From Rhizobium sp. Root1203 (GTDB taxonomy: Bacteria > Pseudomonadota > Alphaproteobacteria > Rhizobiales > Rhizobiaceae), in contig NZ_LMCW01000005.1 in NCBI RefSeq assembly GCF_001424945.1, positions 78,657 through 142,656 on the forward strand: a stretch of 64,000 nt of DNA. The letters are read 5' to 3'. Position numbers and translations under genes: made by a program. Positions within the stretch are counted from its first letter, which is position 1, and each line of letters starts with the position of its first letter. Positions 35,821 through 45,005 of this stretch are shown piece by piece. Below the pieces are notes generated by a model. It ran no database searches. It saw only the letters and a program-made list of their open reading frames with translations, and was not told the origin of the DNA.

Positions 35821-37674
35821 GTGAGCAGCGATGCTTTAACACGCGCAACGAAGCCCTCTGCCTCGATGGCGAAGGCGACCGCGGCAGGCTGGGGCAAAGG
35901 TCTCTCCACCCTGGTCCGCATTACCGTCATGGCGTTCCGCCATCCCTGGCAATCGGGCTTCGCCATCGGCGCGACCCTCGTTGCATCGACCTTTCAGCTG
36001 ATGATCCCCCGGTTGCTCGGGCAGGCGGTGGATCACACGCAGGTTGCGATGGAAGGGGGACATGCTGGGCAGATTGCCCAGGACGCACTTCTGACCACCG
36101 CGCTCCTGCTGCTCGGAGCAAGCGTGCTGCGCGGGCTTTTCACGATGGTCCAGAACTACTACAGCGAGAGCGTCGGCCACCATATGGGTTACGAGCTGCG
36201 CCTCGCCTGCTACGAAAAGATCCAGCGTCTGTCGTTCAGCTTTCATGACAGCGTCCACTCCGGCGATCTGATCACTGTCGGCCTGCTCGATCTCGAGGGG
36301 GTACGAATGTATTTTTCTACCGCTCTCGTACGAATGATCCTGCTGACGATGTTGATCGGCATCGGGGCCTACATGCTGCTGTCTACCGACGTTGTGCTCG
36401 GCCTGCTGGCACTCAGTTTCGTCCCCTTCGTCGCCTGGCGGTCGTCTGCCACCCAGCTTCGGCTGCGCGCCACCTGGCTCGATCTGCAGGAGCGTCTCTC
36501 GGTCCTGACCCGCATCATGGAAGAGAACCTCGGTGGCATCCGCGTGGTGCGCGCGTTTGCCGCGCAGGCGCACGAAATGATGAAATTCGAGACCGCTTCG
36601 AAAAATGCCCTGACACTCGCCCACCAGCGTGTCGGCATTCGCGTAGTCAACACCAGCGCCATGACCTTCTCCTTCTTTGCCTCGATGGGCCTCGTATTAT
36701 GGTTCGGAGGAGGAAAGGTGATGTCGGGGGAGATTACGGTTGGCACGCTTGCCTCGTTCCTCACCTTCATGACCATCCTCCAGATGCCGGTGCGACAGCT
36801 GGGTCTCATGGTGAACGCCTTTGCCCGGGCCTCGACCTGCGGCACGCGCCTCTTCAATCTGCTGGATCTCGAAATCGCGGTTCGCGATGCGCCGGATGCC
36901 ATAGACCTGGTGGCCACCGAAGGCACGCTACGATTCGAGAATGTAAGCTTCGCCTATCCGAGCTCGCCAATGCATGACGTGTTATCCGGGGTATCCTTCG
37001 AGGCCAGACGCGGCGAGACGATTGGCATCGTCGGTCCTCCGGGCAGCGGCAAGTCCACTCTCGCCCATCTGATCCCTCGCTTCTACGACGTGACCAAGGG
37101 CAGGATCACGATCGACGGGCAGGACATCCGCCAGGCGACGCTGAAGTCGCTGCGCCGCGCCGTCGCCGTCGTTCAGCAGGACTCGTTCCTCTTTACGACG
37201 ACGATCGAAAACAACATCGCCTATGGCGACCCCTGGGCAAAGGAGGGCCGCATCGAGCGGGCCAGCGAGAGTGCGCAACTACACAACTACGTACTCGGTC
37301 TGCCGATCGGCTACGGCACGGTCGTTGGTGAGCGCGGGGTGTCCCTGTCGGGCGGCCAGCGCCAACGGCTGTCGATCGCGCGGGCATTGATGCTGAAGCC
37401 TGCCGTAATGGTCTTCGACGATTCGACAGCCGCAATCGACGCCGCCACCGAACAGCGTATCCGTGCCGCGATGCGCCAATACGCGGCCGATCGGTTCACC
37501 CTCATTGTCGCTCATCGCCTGAGCTCACTGATGCATGCCGACCAGATCCTGTTCGTTGAGCACGGAGAGATCGTGGAACGGGGCACACACGAAGAACTGC
37601 TGGCCGCAGGCGGCCGCTACAGGGCTCTTTACGATCTGCAGGTGCGACCAGGCGACGACGCGCTCTGCGCCTGA
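35821..37674 (+). CDS. ABC exporter half-transporter with degenerate catalytic site
   Basis: A fused membrane-ATPase protein of about 617 residues; the start is uncertain (GTG 35698, GTG 35821 or ATG 35866, none with a strong Shine-Dalgarno). Six helices are followed by an ATPase with intact Walker A (GPPGSGKST), signature LSGGQRQRLS and Walker B VMVFDDSTAAID. The residue after the Walker B Asp, normally the catalytic Glu, is Asp, which marks the degenerate site of heterodimeric exporters such as TM287/288. The next gene supplies the matching half. Substrate is unknown; drugs or lipids are possible. Confidence 0.88.
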   Translation: MSSDALTRATKPSASMAKATAAGWGKGLSTLVRITVMAFRHPWQSGFAIGATLVASTFQLMIPRLLGQAVDHTQVAMEGGHAGQIAQDALLTTALLLLGASVLRGLFTMVQNYYSESVGHHMGYELRLACYEKIQRLSFSFHDSVHSGDLITVGLLDLEGVRMYFSTALVRMILLTMLIGIGAYMLLSTDVVLGLLALSFVPFVAWRSSATQLRLRATWLDLQERLSVLTRIMEENLGGIRVVRAFAAQAHEMMKFETASKNALTLAHQRVGIRVVNTSAMTFSFFASMGLVLWFGGGKVMSGEITVGTLASFLTFMTILQMPVRQLGLMVNAFARASTCGTRLFNLLDLEIAVRDAPDAIDLVATEGTLRFENVSFAYPSSPMHDVLSGVSFEARRGETIGIVGPPGSGKSTLAHLIPRFYDVTKGRITIDGQDIRQATLKSLRRAVAVVQQDSFLFTTTIENNIAYGDPWAKEGRIERASESAQLHNYVLGLPIGYGTVVGERGVSLSGGQRQRLSIARALMLKPAVMVFDDSTAAIDAATEQRIRAAMRQYAADRFTLIVAHRLSSLMHADQILFVEHGEIVERGTHEELLAAGGRYRALYDLQVRPGDDALCA

Positions 37675-37785
37675 AAATGCGAGACGAGCGGATGCTCTTC
37701 CTGCTCTGGAATGAGGGCATAAAGAGATACGCCGAAAAAAACGATGGGGCCGTTCTCAAGGCAGCCTCGGGACAGGGAGTGGATA

Positions 37786-39681
37786 ATGGCCGAGGAACTG
37801 GAAACGGAGCGCGCCGACGTGCGGGAGGACGGACGGCGGCCGCCCCGGGCCGTCGTCGGTTCGCAGCGCATCGAAGAGGAAATGTTCGGCAAGGCGTTCG
37901 ACAGCAATATCATCAAACGCATCTGGGCCTTCGTGCATCCCTATCAAAGGCAGGTATGGCTGTCGGTCGCGGCGGTCCTGACGTTCACCGCGATGCAGCT
38001 GCTGATTCCGCTGATCATCCGCTATGCGATTGACCATGGCATGAAACCGGGCGGAGGCAACTCAGCGCTGACGTGGTCGATCCTGGCGTTTCTCGTCGCC
38101 ATCCTCATCAACTACGCTGCAAGCTATGCCCAGGAAACGCTTGTCGGCGGCGTTGCCGAAGACGTGCTCTTCGACATTCGCCGGGCGATGTTCTTCCATC
38201 TCCAGCGCGTGTCATTGTCCTTCATGGACAAAACCGAGGTCGGCCGCCTGATGTCGCGCCTTCAGGGCGACGTCAATTCGATGCAGGAGTTTCTTGAAAC
38301 ATCCGTGCTGTCGGTCGGCGATATCGCCCTGCTGTTCGGCATCGTCTTCGTGATGCTTTATCTCGACTTCAAGCTGGGCCTGCTGACGCTGTCGGCCCTG
38401 CCCATCCTCTTCGTTGTCCGCCTCTTCTGGCTGCCGCTGGCCCGCAAATCGTTCATGGCGGCGCACGAGACAAACTCGGTTGCCAACGGTGCGCTTGCCG
38501 AAGCGATCCATGGCGTTCGCGCGGTCCAGAGCATGGACCGTCAAGGTGTCAACTTTACGCTTTACGACGACAAGGCGAAGGCCAACCTGAAGGCGCATCT
38601 GACCGCGGCGCGCTATGCCCAGGTCATGGTTCCCATCGTTGACTCGCTCACCGGCGTTGCCATGGCGCTCGTCATCGTCGTCGGCGGTGCACGCGTGCTG
38701 AACCAGGCGCTCGACGTCGGCGTGCTCGTTGCCTTCCTCTTCTACATTCAGCGCTTCTTCGATCCTATCCGCTCGCTGACGCTGCAATACTCCGTCATGC
38801 AGCGCGCCATGGCTTCGGGTCAGCGGCTGACCGAGGTGCTGGATGTGCCTGTCGAGATCAGGGATGCACCCGACGCCAAGGTGCTGTCAAAGGACATGGA
38901 CGGCTCCGTCGAGTTCAAGGAGGTCGTCTTTGGCTACAATCCGGAGCATCCGGTACTCAAGCATGTCAGCTTCAAGGTCAATCCTGGCGAGACCGTTGCC
39001 CTGGTGGGTCCGACCGGCTCGGGAAAGTCGAGCTGCATGTCGCTTATCCACCGCTTCTACGATGTGCAGCAGGGCCAGGTACTGGTGGGCGGCCACGATG
39101 TGCGCGCGCTGACGCAAGATTCGCTCGGTGACCAGATCGCCATGGTGTTGCAGGAGCCCTTCCTGTTCACCGGCTCGGTATTCGAGAACATTCGCTATCA
39201 CAAGGCTGAGGCAACGCGCGAGCAGGTGATCGAGGCCGCAAAAGCGGTCGGCGCCCACGACTTCATCATGCGCCTTCCGGAGGGCTATGACAGCATGCTC
39301 GGCGAGCGCGGCGGCAATCTTTCGCTCGGTCAGCGCCAATTGCTGAGTTTCGCGCGTGCCCTCATCGCGGATGCCAAGATCCTGGTCCTCGACGAGGCGA
39401 CGGCGAACATCGACAGCTATACCGAGATGCTGATCCAGAAGGCGCTGGTCAAACTACTGGAGAATCGCACTGGCCTTGTGATCGCGCACCGGCTGGCGAC
39501 GATCCGAGAAGCGGACCGTATCATCGTGCTACAGAACGGTGAGCTGATCGAGAGCGGCAACCATCAGCAGCTGATGAAGAACAGGAAGCTCTACTCGCGC
39601 CTCTACAATCTGAACTACGCGTCGTTTGATGATATCCCCGAGCAGGTTCTGGAAGAGACGACGAACGGATCCGCAACCTGA
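37786..39681 (+). CDS. ABC exporter half-transporter with consensus catalytic site
   Basis: A 631-residue membrane-ATPase protein. The ATG at 37786 has AGGGAG about 7 nt upstream; an earlier ATG at 37744 is less likely. After a charged N-terminal region come six helices, then an ATPase with GPTGSGKSS, signature LSLGQRQLLS and Walker B ILVLDEATANID with the catalytic Glu. Its signature departs from LSGGQ (Gly to Leu), the change expected in the half that faces the partner's degenerate site. With the upstream gene it should form an asymmetric heterodimer. The gap between the two genes is about 110 bp. Confidence 0.9.
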   Translation: MAEELETERADVREDGRRPPRAVVGSQRIEEEMFGKAFDSNIIKRIWAFVHPYQRQVWLSVAAVLTFTAMQLLIPLIIRYAIDHGMKPGGGNSALTWSILAFLVAILINYAASYAQETLVGGVAEDVLFDIRRAMFFHLQRVSLSFMDKTEVGRLMSRLQGDVNSMQEFLETSVLSVGDIALLFGIVFVMLYLDFKLGLLTLSALPILFVVRLFWLPLARKSFMAAHETNSVANGALAEAIHGVRAVQSMDRQGVNFTLYDDKAKANLKAHLTAARYAQVMVPIVDSLTGVAMALVIVVGGARVLNQALDVGVLVAFLFYIQRFFDPIRSLTLQYSVMQRAMASGQRLTEVLDVPVEIRDAPDAKVLSKDMDGSVEFKEVVFGYNPEHPVLKHVSFKVNPGETVALVGPTGSGKSSCMSLIHRFYDVQQGQVLVGGHDVRALTQDSLGDQIAMVLQEPFLFTGSVFENIRYHKAEATREQVIEAAKAVGAHDFIMRLPEGYDSMLGERGGNLSLGQRQLLSFARALIADAKILVLDEATANIDSYTEMLIQKALVKLLENRTGLVIAHRLATIREADRIIVLQNGELIESGNHQQLMKNRKLYSRLYNLNYASFDDIPEQVLEETTNGSAT

Positions 39682-39725
39682 TTGGTGCTTCACGCCATCC
39701 ATCGTTTCAAACAGGAGGAAGTTTC

Positions 39726-40757
39726 ATGGATTATCGCAAACTTGGCCCAAGCGGTGCCGTCGTTACCGCATATTGCCTCGGCACGATGACGTTTGGCGCG
39801 GAGGCCGACGAGGAGGCATCCAACAAGATCCTCGACGGCTACTTTGCCTGGGGCGGAAACTTTATCGACACGGCGGACGTCTACAGTGCAGGCAAATCAG
39901 AAGAGATCATCGGCCGATGGCTGAAAACGCGGCCGACCGAAGCCCAGCAGGCTGTCGTTGCGACAAAGGGCCGTTTCCCCATGGGGACAGGACCCAACGA
40001 TATCGGCCTGTCGCGCCGACACCTCAACCAGGCACTCGAGGCTTCGCTGAAGCGCCTCGGCGTCGATCATATCGATCTCTACCAGATGCATGCCTGGGAC
40101 CCGTTGACGCCCATCGAGGAGACGTTGCGCTTTCTCGACGATGCCGTTTCGGCAGGGAAAATCGGCTATTACGGCTTTTCCAACTACGTCGGCTGGCACA
40201 TCGCCAAATCAGTCGAGATCGCGAAGGCAAGAGGATATACGCGTCCGGTGACGTTGCAGCCGCAGTACAGCCTGCTCGTCCGCGATATCGAATTGGAGAT
40301 CGTCGCTGCCTGTCAGGACGCAGGCATGGGACTGCTTCCGTGGTCGCCGCTCGGCGGTGGCTGGTTGACCGGAAAATATAGGCGCGACCAGGCGCCGGCG
40401 GGAGCCACCCGGCTGGGCGAAAATCCGAACCGTGGCAGCGAATCCTATGCGCCGCGCAACGCACAGGAGCGCACATGGGCGATCATTGGTGCGGTCGACG
40501 ACATCGCCAAAGCGCGCGGCGTCAGCATGGCGCAGGTGGCGCTTGCCTGGACCGCTTCACGACCCGCAGTAACCTCGGTCATCCTCGGCGCCCGCACCAC
40601 CGAACAGCTTGCCGACAATCTCGGCGCGGCAGGTCTCATCCTGTCTGACGCCGAGACGACCAGGCTGAACGAAATCAGCGCCCCGCAGCCGTCGGACTAT
40701 CCCTACGGCACGGGTGGCACCAACCAGCGGCACCGTAAGATCGAAGGCGGACGGTAA
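39726..40757 (+). CDS. Aldo/keto reductase
   Basis: A 343-residue TIM-barrel oxidoreductase of the AKR superfamily. The catalytic tetrad region is visible: Asp and Tyr in DTADVYSAGKSEE, Lys in VVATKG and His in YQMHAWDP. A good Shine-Dalgarno, AGGAGGAA, precedes the ATG. The C-terminal part (VILGARTTEQLADNLGA) is the usual NADP-binding end. The substrate, a sugar or aldehyde, is unknown. It is convergent with the sugar ABC operon, and a GC hairpin lies between them. Confidence 0.93.
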   Translation: MDYRKLGPSGAVVTAYCLGTMTFGAEADEEASNKILDGYFAWGGNFIDTADVYSAGKSEEIIGRWLKTRPTEAQQAVVATKGRFPMGTGPNDIGLSRRHLNQALEASLKRLGVDHIDLYQMHAWDPLTPIEETLRFLDDAVSAGKIGYYGFSNYVGWHIAKSVEIAKARGYTRPVTLQPQYSLLVRDIELEIVAACQDAGMGLLPWSPLGGGWLTGKYRRDQAPAGATRLGENPNRGSESYAPRNAQERTWAIIGAVDDIAKARGVSMAQVALAWTASRPAVTSVILGARTTEQLADNLGAAGLILSDAETTRLNEISAPQPSDYPYGTGGTNQRHRKIEGGR

Positions 40758-40770
40758 CGCTTGTCGTGCC

Positions 40771-40793
40771 GGCGGTCGCCAAGGGCGGCCGCC
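40771..40793. terminator. GC hairpin between convergent genes
   Basis: Arms GGCGGTCGCC (40771-40780) and GGCGGCCGCC (40784-40793) pair with one mismatch across a 3-nt loop. It lies between the aldo/keto reductase (+) and the ABC ATPase (-) and could end both transcripts, though no T-run is present. Confidence 0.55.
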
Positions 40794-40803
40794 GCTGATG
40801 GCT

Positions 40804-41874
40804 TCAGATGCGGATGCCCGTTGCGTCGTCGAACAGGTGCAATTGCTCTGGAGCGACCGTCACGCCGATCGTCTCGCCGGCGCGCGCTGTGCCGCGGCCG
40901 GTTTCGACGATCGTCAGTTCCGGCGTCGTCGCTGCGGTGATGAAGGTGGAGGAACCGGTGGATTCCACCACGGCCACCGGCACGTCGAACGTCCCCTGAC
41001 CCGCTGCGGTGATACCGATGTGCTCCGGCCGGATGCCGGCCGTGACCTTGCGGCCCGGCTGCAACTGATGATCCATGGCAAGCACATGTTTTACAGTGCC
41101 TAGGTCGACCTTGAGGCTCTTGCTGTCTTCGGCGACGACAGCCGGGATGAAGTTCATCGCCGGAGAGCCTATGAAACCGGCGACGAACTTGTTGGCCGGG
41201 GTGTCGTAGAGATCGAGCGGCTTGCCCTGTTGCTCGATGATGCCTTCGCGCATGACGACGACATGGTCTGCCATGGTCATCGCCTCGATCTGGTCGTGGG
41301 TCACGTAGACCGAGGTGGCATGCAGCCGGTCGTGCAGGGCGCGGATTTCCTTGCGCATGTGGACGCGCAGCGCCGCATCGAGGTTGGACAGGGGCTCGTC
41401 GAACAGGAACGCTTTCGGATGGCGGATGATGGCTCGGCTCATGGCGACGCGCTGGCGCTGGCCACCGGAAAGCTCCCGCGGATATCGCTTGAGGAGATGC
41501 GACAGACCGGTGGTGGCCGCGACTTCCTCCGCCGCCTTCTTGGCTTCGGCCTTCGGGGTTCCACGGATGCGCAGGCTGTAGGTCAGGTTTTCCTCGACCG
41601 TCATATGCGGGTAGAGCGCGTAGGACTGAAAGACCATGGCCACGTCGCGCTTGCGCGGCGGCACGTTGTTCATCAGCTCGCCGGCAATCCTGAGGTCGCC
41701 GCCCGAGATGCTTTCGAGACCGGCCAGCGACCTCAGGAGTGTGGACTTGCCGCACCCCGACGGGCCGACGAGCGCCACGAAAGTGCCTTTGGCGATGGAC
41801 AGGTTGATGTCCTTCAGGGCGTGGTAGGCGCCGTAGTGCTTGTGGACGCCGCTGAGCTCGATCTGATTGGTCAT
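40804..41874 (-). CDS. CUT1 sugar ABC importer ATP-binding protein (UgpC/MalK type)
   Basis: A 356-residue ATPase. The start is ATG 41874 (MTNQIELSGVHKHYG), which overlaps the permease stop as ATGA; the longer open frame is not used. Walker A is GPSGCGKST, the signature is LSGGQRQRVAMSRAI and Walker B is AFLFDEPLSNLD, with a C-terminal TOBE-type regulatory domain (from about residue 240) containing TAGIRPEHIG. These are typical of MalK/UgpC ATPases of carbohydrate importers. It is the last gene of the operon starting at 46954. Confidence 0.95.
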   Translation of the reverse strand: MTNQIELSGVHKHYGAYHALKDINLSIAKGTFVALVGPSGCGKSTLLRSLAGLESISGGDLRIAGELMNNVPPRKRDVAMVFQSYALYPHMTVEENLTYSLRIRGTPKAEAKKAAEEVAATTGLSHLLKRYPRELSGGQRQRVAMSRAIIRHPKAFLFDEPLSNLDAALRVHMRKEIRALHDRLHATSVYVTHDQIEAMTMADHVVVMREGIIEQQGKPLDLYDTPANKFVAGFIGSPAMNFIPAVVAEDSKSLKVDLGTVKHVLAMDHQLQPGRKVTAGIRPEHIGITAAGQGTFDVPVAVVESTGSSTFITAATTPELTIVETGRGTARAGETIGVTVAPEQLHLFDDATGIRI

Positions 41875-42698
41875 TTGAGGGCTCCAGAGGTGAGGCCGGA
41901 TACGATGCGGCGCTGCAAGAGGACGAAAATGGCAAGGATCGGCGTCACATACATCGTGGCGTAGGCCATGATGTTGTTCCATTCGTTGGTGTTCGGTCCC
42001 ATGAAGGAGTTGAGACCGACGCTCGCCGGCTGAAGCTCGGCTGCCTGGATCATCGACTTCGAATAGACGAACTCGCCGAAGGCCTGCATGAAGATCAGGA
42101 TCGCGCTTACGAGGATGCCGTTGCGGGCAAGCGGCAGCACGATGTTGAAGAACGCGCCGACGCGGGAATTGCCATCGACCAGCGCCGCCTCCTCAAGCTC
42201 CATCGGCACGGCCATGAAGGTGGCTCGCACCAGCACGACGAAGAAAGGCATGCTCTTTGCGGCAATCGCGATGATAACGGCGATGCGCGGATAGTTCAGC
42301 ATGCCGAATTGCGAGAAGCCGACGAAGATCGGGGTCACCATGAGCGATGCCGGCAGAACCTGCAGCATCAGGATCAAGAACAGGCCGATGTCGACCCAGA
42401 CGTTGCGATAGCGGGCCAGTACATAGGCGCAGCCGACGCCAAGCACGGTGATGAGCGCCACCGAGCCGATGGCAATCACCAGCGAGTTCCAGAGATAGCG
42501 TCCCATCTCGCGGCTCTCCCAGACATAGCCGTAGGTGCCCCATTGCGGGTCAGTCGGCCAGAAGCTGGGCGGTGTCGCAAACATCTCCGATCCACTTTTG
42601 AGCGCGGTGATGTACATCCAGTAGAGGGGGAAGAGATAGATCGCCGCCATGACGATGGCGATCGCGAGCATAAGTCGGTTGCGTGTCGTCTCGCTCAT
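41871..42698 (-). CDS. CUT1 sugar ABC importer permease, MalG type
   Basis: A 275-residue six-helix permease. The first helix is LMLAIAIVMAAIYLFPLYWM and the cytoplasmic EAA loop (EEAALVDGNSRVGAFFNIV, with ILP equivalent VLP) is present near residue 170. It overlaps both neighbours by 4 bp (ATGA at each end), so the channel and ATPase subunits are made together. It pairs with the MalF-type permease upstream to move the sugar delivered by the binding protein at 43708. Confidence 0.95.
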   Translation of the reverse strand: MSETTRNRLMLAIAIVMAAIYLFPLYWMYITALKSGSEMFATPPSFWPTDPQWGTYGYVWESREMGRYLWNSLVIAIGSVALITVLGVGCAYVLARYRNVWVDIGLFLILMLQVLPASLMVTPIFVGFSQFGMLNYPRIAVIIAIAAKSMPFFVVLVRATFMAVPMELEEAALVDGNSRVGAFFNIVLPLARNGILVSAILIFMQAFGEFVYSKSMIQAAELQPASVGLNSFMGPNTNEWNNIMAYATMYVTPILAIFVLLQRRIVSGLTSGALK

Positions 42699-43597
42699 CC
42701 GCGCACCTCGTGGCGTGTCGAGCGAACGTAGACGACGGAGGCGAACATGACGAAGACGATCATGATGACCGAAATGGTTGCGCCCTTTGCGAAGTCATAT
42801 TGGCGGAATGACAAATCCCAGGCCCAATATTGCGTGACGTTGGACGAGTTGTTCGGCCCGCCCGATGTGATCGCGGCGAAGAGGTCGAACTGCTGGAGCG
42901 TGAAGATCAGGCCGAGGGCAACGATGGCACCGATGGTCGAGCGCATCATCGGCAGCGTGATCGTCCAGAAGCGCTGCCAGGCGTTGGCGCCGTCGAGTTC
43001 GGCAGCCTCGTAGAGATCGCCCGGAATGCCTGACAGACCGACGGAGAGCAGGATCATGTTGAAGGCAGTGCCGAGCCAGACGTTGGCGATGATGACGGCA
43101 TAGAGCGAATAATGCGGATCCGAGCGCCAGAAGATGTTGCTGCTGATGATACCGCTTTCCTTCAGGATGAAATTGAGGACGCCGAAATCACCGGAGAGTA
43201 TCCAGTTCCAGATTGCGCCGACCACGAGACCGGGCATGACCCACGACACCAAGAACAGCCCGCGCAGCCACGAGGCGCCGGGGAAATTGACCCAGAAGAA
43301 CAGCGCGAGGCCAAATCCAATCAGGAACTGGCCGGCAATCGAGCCGACGACGAAAATCACGGTGTTGCGGAAGATCGGCCAGGTCTCCGGCTGCGCAAAG
43401 AGGTCGCGGTAGTTCTTGAGGCCGACGAAAGGGCGCGAGAGGGTGCCGAGGCTGAACATGTCGACCTCCTGGAAGCTCATCACCACGTTGTAGATGAGCG
43501 GCAGCCCTGCCATCACGAAGAGAAACAGGAGCGGAAAGGTGACGAGCGCGATATCGAAACCACGGCCGTCCCTGACGCTGGAAAGAATCCTTTTCAT
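42695..43597 (-). CDS. CUT1 sugar ABC importer permease, MalF type
   Basis: A 300-residue six-helix permease. It begins with a short cytoplasmic stretch and the helix IALVTFPLLFLFVMAGLPLIY, and has the EAA loop YEAAELDGANAWQRFWTI followed by LP near residue 200. It belongs to the UgpA/MalF group without the large MalF periplasmic domain. It lies 110 bp after the binding-protein gene, separated by two hairpins, and overlaps the next permease by 4 bp. Confidence 0.95.
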   Translation of the reverse strand: MKRILSSVRDGRGFDIALVTFPLLFLFVMAGLPLIYNVVMSFQEVDMFSLGTLSRPFVGLKNYRDLFAQPETWPIFRNTVIFVVGSIAGQFLIGFGLALFFWVNFPGASWLRGLFLVSWVMPGLVVGAIWNWILSGDFGVLNFILKESGIISSNIFWRSDPHYSLYAVIIANVWLGTAFNMILLSVGLSGIPGDLYEAAELDGANAWQRFWTITLPMMRSTIGAIVALGLIFTLQQFDLFAAITSGGPNNSSNVTQYWAWDLSFRQYDFAKGATISVIMIVFVMFASVVYVRSTRHEVRG

Positions 43598-43618
43598 CGG
43601 TCCTCCGATACTCCGAAC

Positions 43619-43653
43619 GGGGCTGCCTTTCGCTTTCGCCTGAAGACAGCCCC
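43619..43653 (-). promoter_or_regulatory. Second intercistronic inverted repeat before the permease genes
   Basis: Arms GGGGCTG (43619-43625) and CAGCCCC (43647-43653) are perfect 7-bp complements across a 21-nt loop. It lies between the SBP and permease genes, just upstream of the permease start on the minus strand. Confidence 0.4.
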
Positions 43654-43671
43654 TGCCGGGAGGAAATGATG

Positions 43672-43691
43672 GGATGGCCCGAGAGCCATCC
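43672..43691 (-). terminator. Stem-loop directly after the sugar-binding protein gene
   Basis: Perfect arms GGATGGC (43672-43678) and GCCATCC (43685-43691) with a 6-nt loop lie 16 nt after the SBP stop on the minus strand. Such hairpins commonly raise SBP mRNA over the permease mRNA by attenuation or protection; that role is inferred. Confidence 0.6.
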
Positions 43692-43707
43692 GGTTATGCG
43701 GGGGAGA

Positions 43708-44940
43708 TCAGCCGAGGACCGCCTTGATCTTGTCTGCAGCCTGGTCGAGCGCATCCTTCGGGCTCATCTGGCCGGTCAGGGCTGCCTGAATGGCATCCTG
43801 GATCGCCTTGGAGATCTTCGGCCACTGCGGGTGCGGACCGCGCGGCTTGGCATACTTCAGCTGTTCGATGAAGACCTTGAGGGCTTCGTCCTTGAGCGCT
43901 TCGCCGGTCGCCGGAATGGTGATGTCGGAACGGGCCGGCAGCTGGCCGTAGTTCTTGAACATCTTGTCGTCCTGCGAAGCGAAGAACTCGAGCGCCTTGA
44001 AGGCTTCTGCCGGGTGCTTCGTGCTGGCAAAGACAGCCCAGTTGAAATCGCCCATTGCCGACGAACGTTCAGCACCTTCCTTCGGAACCGGAAGCAGCGT
44101 AACGCCCCAGTCGAACTTGGCTTCCTTCATCATGCGGTCGAGTTCCCACGGACCTGAGATCGCCATCGCGGCATTGCCGGAGTTGAAGGTTCCGGTCGAA
44201 TCCCACTGGCCACGTGTCAGCGTATCCGGCGAGGCAAGCTTCTCGTCCATGATGGTCTTCCAGGTGTCGAGCGCCTTGATTGCACCTTCGGCATTGATGT
44301 TTTCATAGCTGCCGCCGCCCATCTGCGCCCAGGGAAGAAACTGGAAGGTGCCCTCCTCGTTCGCCTTGGCGGAGAAAGCCAGGCCGTAGACGTTCTTGGC
44401 CGGATCGGTCAGCTTGCGCGCATCCTCGAGAAGTTCGTCCCAGGTCTGCGGCGGCTTGTTCGGGTCGAGACCCTTCGCCTTGAACATGTCCTTGTTGTAG
44501 TAAAGCGCGATCGTATTGGTTGCCTTCGGCACGCCGTAGTACTTGCCATCCCACTGGACGGATTTCAGCGGGCCGGGGAAGTAGTTGTCCGGCTTGATGA
44601 CGGTGGATTTGGAGATCATGTCCGTCAGGTCAAGGAAGGCCCCGCGCGACGAAAACAGCGCGTGCTCCGGATTGTCCACGGCAATGATGTCGGGCGCCTG
44701 GCCGGTCGCGTAGGCGCGCATCGCTTCGGTGACGACGTCATCGAACTGGATCAGACGGTATTCGATCTTGATGCCGTTGTTCTGGGCGTTGAATTCCTTG
44801 ACGAGGTTCGGCGCGGGCTGGATGTCCTTGTCCAGCGACCAGAGGGTCAAGGTGACGTCCTCTGCCTTCGCGGCAATGCCGAAGAGCGAGACGCCTGCCA
44901 GCGCCAAAGCGCCGATCATTGCAAATTTGCGGATACCCAT
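43708..44940 (-). CDS. CUT1 sugar ABC importer substrate-binding protein
   Basis: A 410-residue periplasmic binding protein (SBP family 1). The signal peptide is [20 protein letters not shown] followed by GIAAKA, with cleavage near residue 26. The mature part starts [11 protein letters not shown] and has the usual two-lobe pattern, including [14 protein letters not shown] and [13 protein letters not shown]. The Shine-Dalgarno AAGGAGGAGAA is very strong, in keeping with high expression. Hairpins lie on both sides of the gene. The ligand is a sugar or polyol not identifiable from sequence. Confidence 0.95.
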   Translation of the reverse strand: MGIRKFAMIGALALAGVSLFGIAAKAEDVTLTLWSLDKDIQPAPNLVKEFNAQNNGIKIEYRLIQFDDVVTEAMRAYATGQAPDIIAVDNPEHALFSSRGAFLDLTDMISKSTVIKPDNYFPGPLKSVQWDGKYYGVPKATNTIALYYNKDMFKAKGLDPNKPPQTWDELLEDARKLTDPAKNVYGLAFSAKANEEGTFQFLPWAQMGGGSYENINAEGAIKALDTWKTIMDEKLASPDTLTRGQWDSTGTFNSGNAAMAISGPWELDRMMKEAKFDWGVTLLPVPKEGAERSSAMGDFNWAVFASTKHPAEAFKALEFFASQDDKMFKNYGQLPARSDITIPATGEALKDEALKVFIEQLKYAKPRGPHPQWPKISKAIQDAIQAALTGQMSPKDALDQAADKIKAVLG

Positions 44941-44971
44941 AGTTCTCCTCCTTTGTGGTTATCCCGTCGAA

Positions 44972-44996
44972 AGCCGGCGATTCCTCCTCGCCGGCT
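44972..44996 (-). promoter_or_regulatory. Stem-loop between epimerase and sugar-binding protein genes
   Basis: Perfect 9-bp arms AGCCGGCGA (44972-44980) and TCGCCGGCT (44988-44996) with a 7-nt loop sit between the two genes, 32 nt upstream of the SBP start. As a 5' structure it could protect the SBP message after processing. Confidence 0.55.
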
Positions 44997-45005
44997 ACCA
45001 TACTT

